Shown: positions 38,554 through 41,920 of the stretch, one piece after another | How positions within the stretch are numbered: the stretch's first letter is position 1 | How the letters are laid out: every line of letters begins with the position of its first letter | Virus record (IMG/VR): IMGVR_UViG_3300047276_000704 | Coordinates: 1-41,920 of that record | DNA: 41,920 bases | DNA from: a virus | Direction: 5' to 3' (one strand) | Position numbers and translations under genes: made by a program | Notes under the pieces: model-generated | Seen by the model: the letters and a program-made list of their open reading frames with translations, nothing else | Told to the model about the DNA's origin: nothing | Databases searched by the model: none

Positions 38554-39043
38554 AGCTGATGTACCTGCAGATGTTACGGACTACATGGTAGGGAAGTTTA
38601 TAGGACTTTGCTAGTGCAGTGAAAGAAATCTTTTCGGAATCGTACTTGTTTCGCAGCTCCTGAACAAGCTCTGGCGTCACCTTACTTTTTTTCCGCCACC
38701 CGCGTTCGTAACACACGTCCTGTTTTGTGCCCCAGTAGAAGTGAGCTGGGTTGATGCAGTGGACTGACTTGCATTCATGTCGTCTCACCATCATTGGCTT
38801 GGTCTCATCTCGATACTGGCCGACAATGGCAAGCGCCAGAGGCTTGGCATCCACTTCTTTAAATAGGGGGCGCGTGGAGTGGCTTGTAGAAAAGCCGTCC
38901 ACCATGGTTTTTAGGACTTTTTTCAGGCACCAACAGTGGTTTGGGCCGAAGGTCTCCTGGAATTTGAGCTGGACCTCGATGAAATGGGCAAGGTCCTGCG
39001 GCGTCAGGGAGTATTCGCTGAAGAGCTCCAGTGTGCGTTCCAA
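38546..39043 (-). CDS. HNH_3-like protein with C-terminal helix-turn-helix
   Basis: 165 aa. HCWCLKK, then RRHECKSVHCINPAHFYWGT (His-Cys-Cys-Asn-Pro-x-His block of HNH_3), then a C-terminal resolvase/HTH-like segment (VTPELVQELRNKYDSEKIS, ALAKSYKLPYHVVRNIC). This arrangement occurs in phage homing endonucleases and related DNA-binding proteins. It is the first gene of the leftward cluster, downstream of the repeat-rich spacer. Confidence 0.65.
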   Translation of the reverse strand: MERTLELFSEYSLTPQDLAHFIEVQLKFQETFGPNHCWCLKKVLKTMVDGFSTSHSTRPLFKEVDAKPLALAIVGQYRDETKPMMVRRHECKSVHCINPAHFYWGTKQDVCYERGWRKKSKVTPELVQELRNKYDSEKISFTALAKSYKLPYHVVRNICRYISYV

Positions 39044-39372
39044 GGTAGGGGAAATTTCGCTACCCCTTAAGGGTAGGTCAAATCCATTGCGGCGTCAAGG
39101 GTTTGAGCGTTGCGCTTTTGATGTACAAAGGTGACGGTTTTTTGCCTTTATTTCTTTTACAGAAAGAAAAGGGGGTTATTTCCTGTACTTCAAAACCGTA
39201 CACAATTTTTTTACGTACAGTTTTTACTTACAGAAATTAACCCCCTCTTACTCCCCCTAAGGTATTACCGGGTTTAAATGACCATCTTTGTACGTTAACC
39301 GCAAATCCATTGCGCTGCAGCCATTCTCAACACTTCTCAATAACGTCCCCTACCTAAAAAATAACGCCAAAC
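39044..39372. other. Repeat-rich noncoding spacer (possible origin or control region)
   Basis: 329 nt with no gene I can support. A direct repeat CAAATCCATTGCG occurs near 39070 and 39303. GTAGGGG and CTACCCC form a hairpin at 39047-39069. AAAGGGGGTTA (about 39167) and TTAACCCCCT (about 39238) are inverted about 70 nt apart. Several GTAC-centred elements (about 39122, 39185, 39198, 39213, 39289) lie in T-rich runs. The pattern fits an origin, a control region for the leftward genes, or a recombination site. Confidence 0.5.
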
Positions 39373-39549
39373 CTACACTTTTTTAAAATATTCCTCATAT
39401 TGCTGCGCATATGTCAGCGCTACGTGATACGGTTCCGCGTATCTGCACATCGAAGCTGATGCATTGCACACACGGTGCACTTGATTACCGTGCCAATCTT
39501 CACCAAATTCGATAGTGGAACCGTTGGGAAAGGTTTGAATGACTTCCAT
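39373..39549 (-). CDS. Small hypothetical protein, 58 aa
   Basis: ATG 39549 (MEVIQTFPNGSTIEFGEDWHG) is preferred. A longer frame from 39615 would overlap the start of the rightward gene. Compact beta-hairpin sequence with two Cys and a Tyr-rich helix at the end (VALTYAQQYEEYF). No family recognised. Confidence 0.55.
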   Translation of the reverse strand: MEVIQTFPNGSTIEFGEDWHGNQVHRVCNASASMCRYAEPYHVALTYAQQYEEYFKKV

Positions 39550-39605
39550 GGTGATACTTTGTTTACCCGTATTAATATTGTAGGAAAGGAATTGTTGTAA
39601 GTTAA

Positions 39606-40559
39606 GTGGCACCAAAAAACAAAGTCCCTAGTTGGGCAACTGATCCTCTTGCGGGTGCGATTGGTGCCGGTCCTGCTTCAGCTCTTCGTACGGCAGGTAG
39701 GTTTGTTGGTGGCGGACTTCAAGATTTCCTAGGTTCGCAAGCTGTTGCAGATAGCCCTTACGCAGCTTTAGGTACTCTTTTTGCCCCACGAAAAGCTTTT
39801 GCGCAGGGGGAGCGTCAAGGTCCTTATGTCCCCGATCGCATTAAAAACGCACCCTCTGCACCGATTCTTCCTGGATCCGGTAGCCGGGCCCCAATCACTA
39901 GCCCCAACACACGTTTCGAAGCAGCCGACGAAGAGTACAACCGTCTGAAGTCTCAGTACGGTGGTCCAGCTGGCGTCGAGCAGTTGGCAATGCAAACCAG
40001 CCTGCCCACCGGCTTCACTCCTACCGGTGCTAAAGGTCCGGCCAGCCTGAAAGATTTTTACTCAGCTGAATCGCAAGTCGGTGGCCGTAACATTGAATCC
40101 ATCATTGGCAAGATGGGTTATCAAGGAAAAATGGCTGAATGGGCGAAGGCCAACCCAATGTTGGCGCAGCGTGAGTACGCCAAGAGGATGAGTTCTAACC
40201 AAGAGGCAGCAGGTTATGGTGGCTACGGAACCGGCCAACTTGTGGCAGATCCTGCACTTCAAGGTACGACAGCAGCTTTCTTCCCAGGCGATCAAGCTAG
40301 CTTTAGTGGTGCTGCGAATGCGGTACCCGCACCTCCCATGCAACAAGGTAGGGCAGTTAGTGCTCCCTATGACGAAGCACAACGTCAAGCAGCAGAGAAA
40401 ACTGCAGGTGCTACCGGAATGCCTAAGCTTGAAACAACTCCAGAAGCGCAAACACCTGGCAAATCTTTCCTGAGTAAAGCACTTTCCTCCCCTTGGGGAC
40501 AATCACTACTTAATACGGCAGGATCGATTGCAACTGATTACATTCAAGGGATTCGCTGA
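39606..40559 (+). CDS. Gly/Ala/Pro-rich virion-type protein, 317 aa
   Basis: GTG start after TAAGTTAA; the upstream AGGAAAGGA gives a possible ribosome site. Low-complexity, Gly/Ala/Pro/Ser-rich with some helical parts (FEAADEEYNRLKSQYGGPAG, KMGYQGKMAEWAKANPMLA). No family recognised. Its composition resembles the proteins at 20-1347, and it may be an internal virion or tail protein. The stop overlaps the next ATG. Confidence 0.68.
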   Translation: MAPKNKVPSWATDPLAGAIGAGPASALRTAGRFVGGGLQDFLGSQAVADSPYAALGTLFAPRKAFAQGERQGPYVPDRIKNAPSAPILPGSGSRAPITSPNTRFEAADEEYNRLKSQYGGPAGVEQLAMQTSLPTGFTPTGAKGPASLKDFYSAESQVGGRNIESIIGKMGYQGKMAEWAKANPMLAQREYAKRMSSNQEAAGYGGYGTGQLVADPALQGTTAAFFPGDQASFSGAANAVPAPPMQQGRAVSAPYDEAQRQAAEKTAGATGMPKLETTPEAQTPGKSFLSKALSSPWGQSLLNTAGSIATDYIQGIR

Positions 40560-41047
40560 TGTTTGGAAGCTCTTCTGCTGATCCAATCAGGACAATGGAG
40601 ATCAGGTACGATCGTGATTTGCCTTCAAGGGCAGAAACTTTACCTTACATTCCAGGGCGTGATGATCGGGGATCCGATCCTCTTATGAAGCTATTTTCAA
40701 GTGCAGCCAATAAAGCACAAAAATGGAAAGAATTTTCTTCTAGAAGCGAAGATTACTCTCAATCAGGGACTGACATCCCTAGCTTCAGCACAGGTTCTGG
40801 CAGTGCTTTTGCTGCTGGATCCGACTTCCCAGCTCAAGGTTTTGGTTATCAGTACCAAAGCCCATCAGCAGTTGCTCAAGGCATCCCGGTGGGACAAGAT
40901 CCGCGTTTTCCTATGTCGCAAGAAGATTTTAGCGAGATCGTTAACCAGAACTTAGACTCTAGGGTGCGTCAGCCAATTATGCTTTCTCCTGAGCTTCAGC
41001 AACGAATTCGCGCAACACGTTCTCGTCTAGGAATCGGACCAATCTGA
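40559..41047 (+). CDS. Small virion-type protein, 162 aa
   Basis: Overlaps the previous stop (TGATG). Ser/Gln/Pro-rich with a helical C-terminus (ELQQRIRATRSRLG). Unrecognised; probably a minor structural protein. Confidence 0.65.
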   Translation: MFGSSSADPIRTMEIRYDRDLPSRAETLPYIPGRDDRGSDPLMKLFSSAANKAQKWKEFSSRSEDYSQSGTDIPSFSTGSGSAFAAGSDFPAQGFGYQYQSPSAVAQGIPVGQDPRFPMSQEDFSEIVNQNLDSRVRQPIMLSPELQQRIRATRSRLGIGPI

Positions 41048-41049
41048 GA

Positions 41050-41220
41050 ATGCCAACCCAGTTAATCAAACGGTACCTTGAAGAAGTTGCGCGTTGGATT
41101 CGCAATGAAAATTCTTATGATGACTGGGAAGTAGGAATGGAGCCCATCCCCGGCGATAAAACTTGGTGCAAAAAGTGTAGTAAGTGTTCTTGTAGAATGG
41201 TTGATAAGAAGGAAGACTAA
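41050..41220 (+). CDS. Small Cys-rich protein, 56 aa
   Basis: Helical start (QLIKRYLEEVARWIRNENSY), then a cysteine cluster (WCKKCSKCSC) that could bind one metal ion. The stop overlaps the next start (TAATG). Confidence 0.6.
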   Translation: MPTQLIKRYLEEVARWIRNENSYDDWEVGMEPIPGDKTWCKKCSKCSCRMVDKKED

Positions 41221-41920
41221 TGAGCCAAACACTTGCCCAGTTAATTCAGGGTTTATCAGTTAATTCATCAACTCCATCGGGAAGCCTGACCATTGATAGC
41301 TCCGGTAGGCTCTTAGTTGGCACGTCTACTGCGCGTGGCGTAGGCTCGTCATCAAATCAAAATAACCGCATCCAAATTGCAGACGTAGGCGGCACCATTG
41401 GTGGCCTCTCTACTTATTATTATTCTGCCGATGGTGGCAGTAATACGTGGAACTTTTGCAAGTCTCGCGGATTAAGCGAAGGTAGTTTTACTATCGTTAA
41501 TAGTGGGGATAGTTTAGGTTCAATCAACTGGATTGGCGCTGACGGCACCGGGTTTACATCAACAGCAGCATCAATCAATGCAGCAGTAGACGGCACCCCC
41601 GGCGCTAACGACATGCCGGGCAGGTTAGTGTTCTCCACTACCGCCGACGGAGCGAGCAGCCCGACGGAGAGATTCCGAATATCTTCTGACGGTTCCTTCT
41701 CATCCGTCATCCCCGGCGGTTCAACCCTTTACCCACGGTTTGGTTGTCGCGCTTGGGTGAACTTCAACGGCACCACAGCAAGTCCTAGCACGATTCGCGG
41801 TAGCGGTAACGTCAGCAGCGTGACAAAGAATGGGACGGGAGACTATACGGTGAACTTTACAAGTGCATTGGCGGATGCAAATTACTCTATTGTCGGAATG
41901 TCAAGAAACAATCACGTAGG
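41220..41920 (+). CDS. Tail fibre, partial (cut by window edge)
   Basis: At least 233 codons, with no stop before the window ends. N-terminal LTIDSSGRLLVGTST, a shaft element (RLVFSTTADGASSPTERFRIS), and the common fibre module WVNFNGTTASPSTIRGSGNV with SSVTKNGTGDYTVNFTSALADANYSI. This module is widely found at distal ends of fibres. A second fibre locus apart from the block at 18670-25776. Confidence 0.78.
   Translation, partial: MSQTLAQLIQGLSVNSSTPSGSLTIDSSGRLLVGTSTARGVGSSSNQNNRIQIADVGGTIGGLSTYYYSADGGSNTWNFCKSRGLSEGSFTIVNSGDSLGSINWIGADGTGFTSTAASINAAVDGTPGANDMPGRLVFSTTADGASSPTERFRISSDGSFSSVIPGGSTLYPRFGCRAWVNFNGTTASPSTIRGSGNVSSVTKNGTGDYTVNFTSALADANYSIVGMSRNNHV

Overview
The window looks like the late, virion-building arm of a tailed phage that infects cyanobacteria. 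The backbone is continuous: terminase, portal, scaffold, major capsid protein, head-tail and tail proteins, muralytic proteins and a long fibre block, with no RNA polymerase, DNA polymerase or integrase gene in view. No tape measure, sheath or long tail-tube gene was recognised, and portal (754 aa) and capsid (380 aa, N4 gp56-like) are large, so a short-tailed (podovirus-like) particle is the best guess. A cyanobacterial host is inferred from an NblA-like phycobilisome degradation protein, from a small protein of a type I associate with cyanophages (28907-29179), and from the fibre style. That assignment is knowledge-based, not proven by the sequence.

Layout. 20-1814: low-complexity virion proteins. 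1849-7806: small terminase, large terminase with an intein in its Walker B motif, an AbrB-like protein, portal and scaffold. 7898-11240: small head proteins, then the strongly expressed capsid gene behind an extended -10 promoter and three leader stem-loops, then a second abundant structural protein; terminators follow the scaffold and this gene. 11353-18347: HhH protein, adaptor-like protein, SLT transglycosylase, M23-like protein, small proteins, and two large tail proteins sharing a repeated beta-module. 18670-25776: fibres, fibre chaperone and a polyglycine adhesin. 25885-27344: C39-like peptidase and small proteins.

27345-28354 is a damaged tRNA island: tRNA-Thr(UGU), an apparent tRNA-Leu(UAA) lacking the long variable arm, two tRNA fragments and an HNH gene. 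28355-33417 is an accessory block: HNH, Dps-like ferritin, paired beta-sandwich proteins, 2OG-Fe(II) oxygenase, NblA-like protein, GH24-like lysozyme and DUF3310. 33411-39549 is mostly leftward: Dam-like methyltransferase, unknowns, a Phd/YefM-like antitoxin without a toxin, and HNH-like proteins, with a GIY-YIG endonuclease inserted rightward. 39606-41920 returns to virion genes and a fibre cut by the window edge.

The strongest unusual signal is in the terminase gene. The intein splice elements are in the terminase frame, but a complete zinc-finger HNH endonuclease is encoded in a different frame across the middle of the intein, and both frames stay open. A second long two-frame overlap (533 nt) joins the portal C-terminus and the scaffold N-terminus. 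At least six homing-type endonuclease genes occur in 42 kb.
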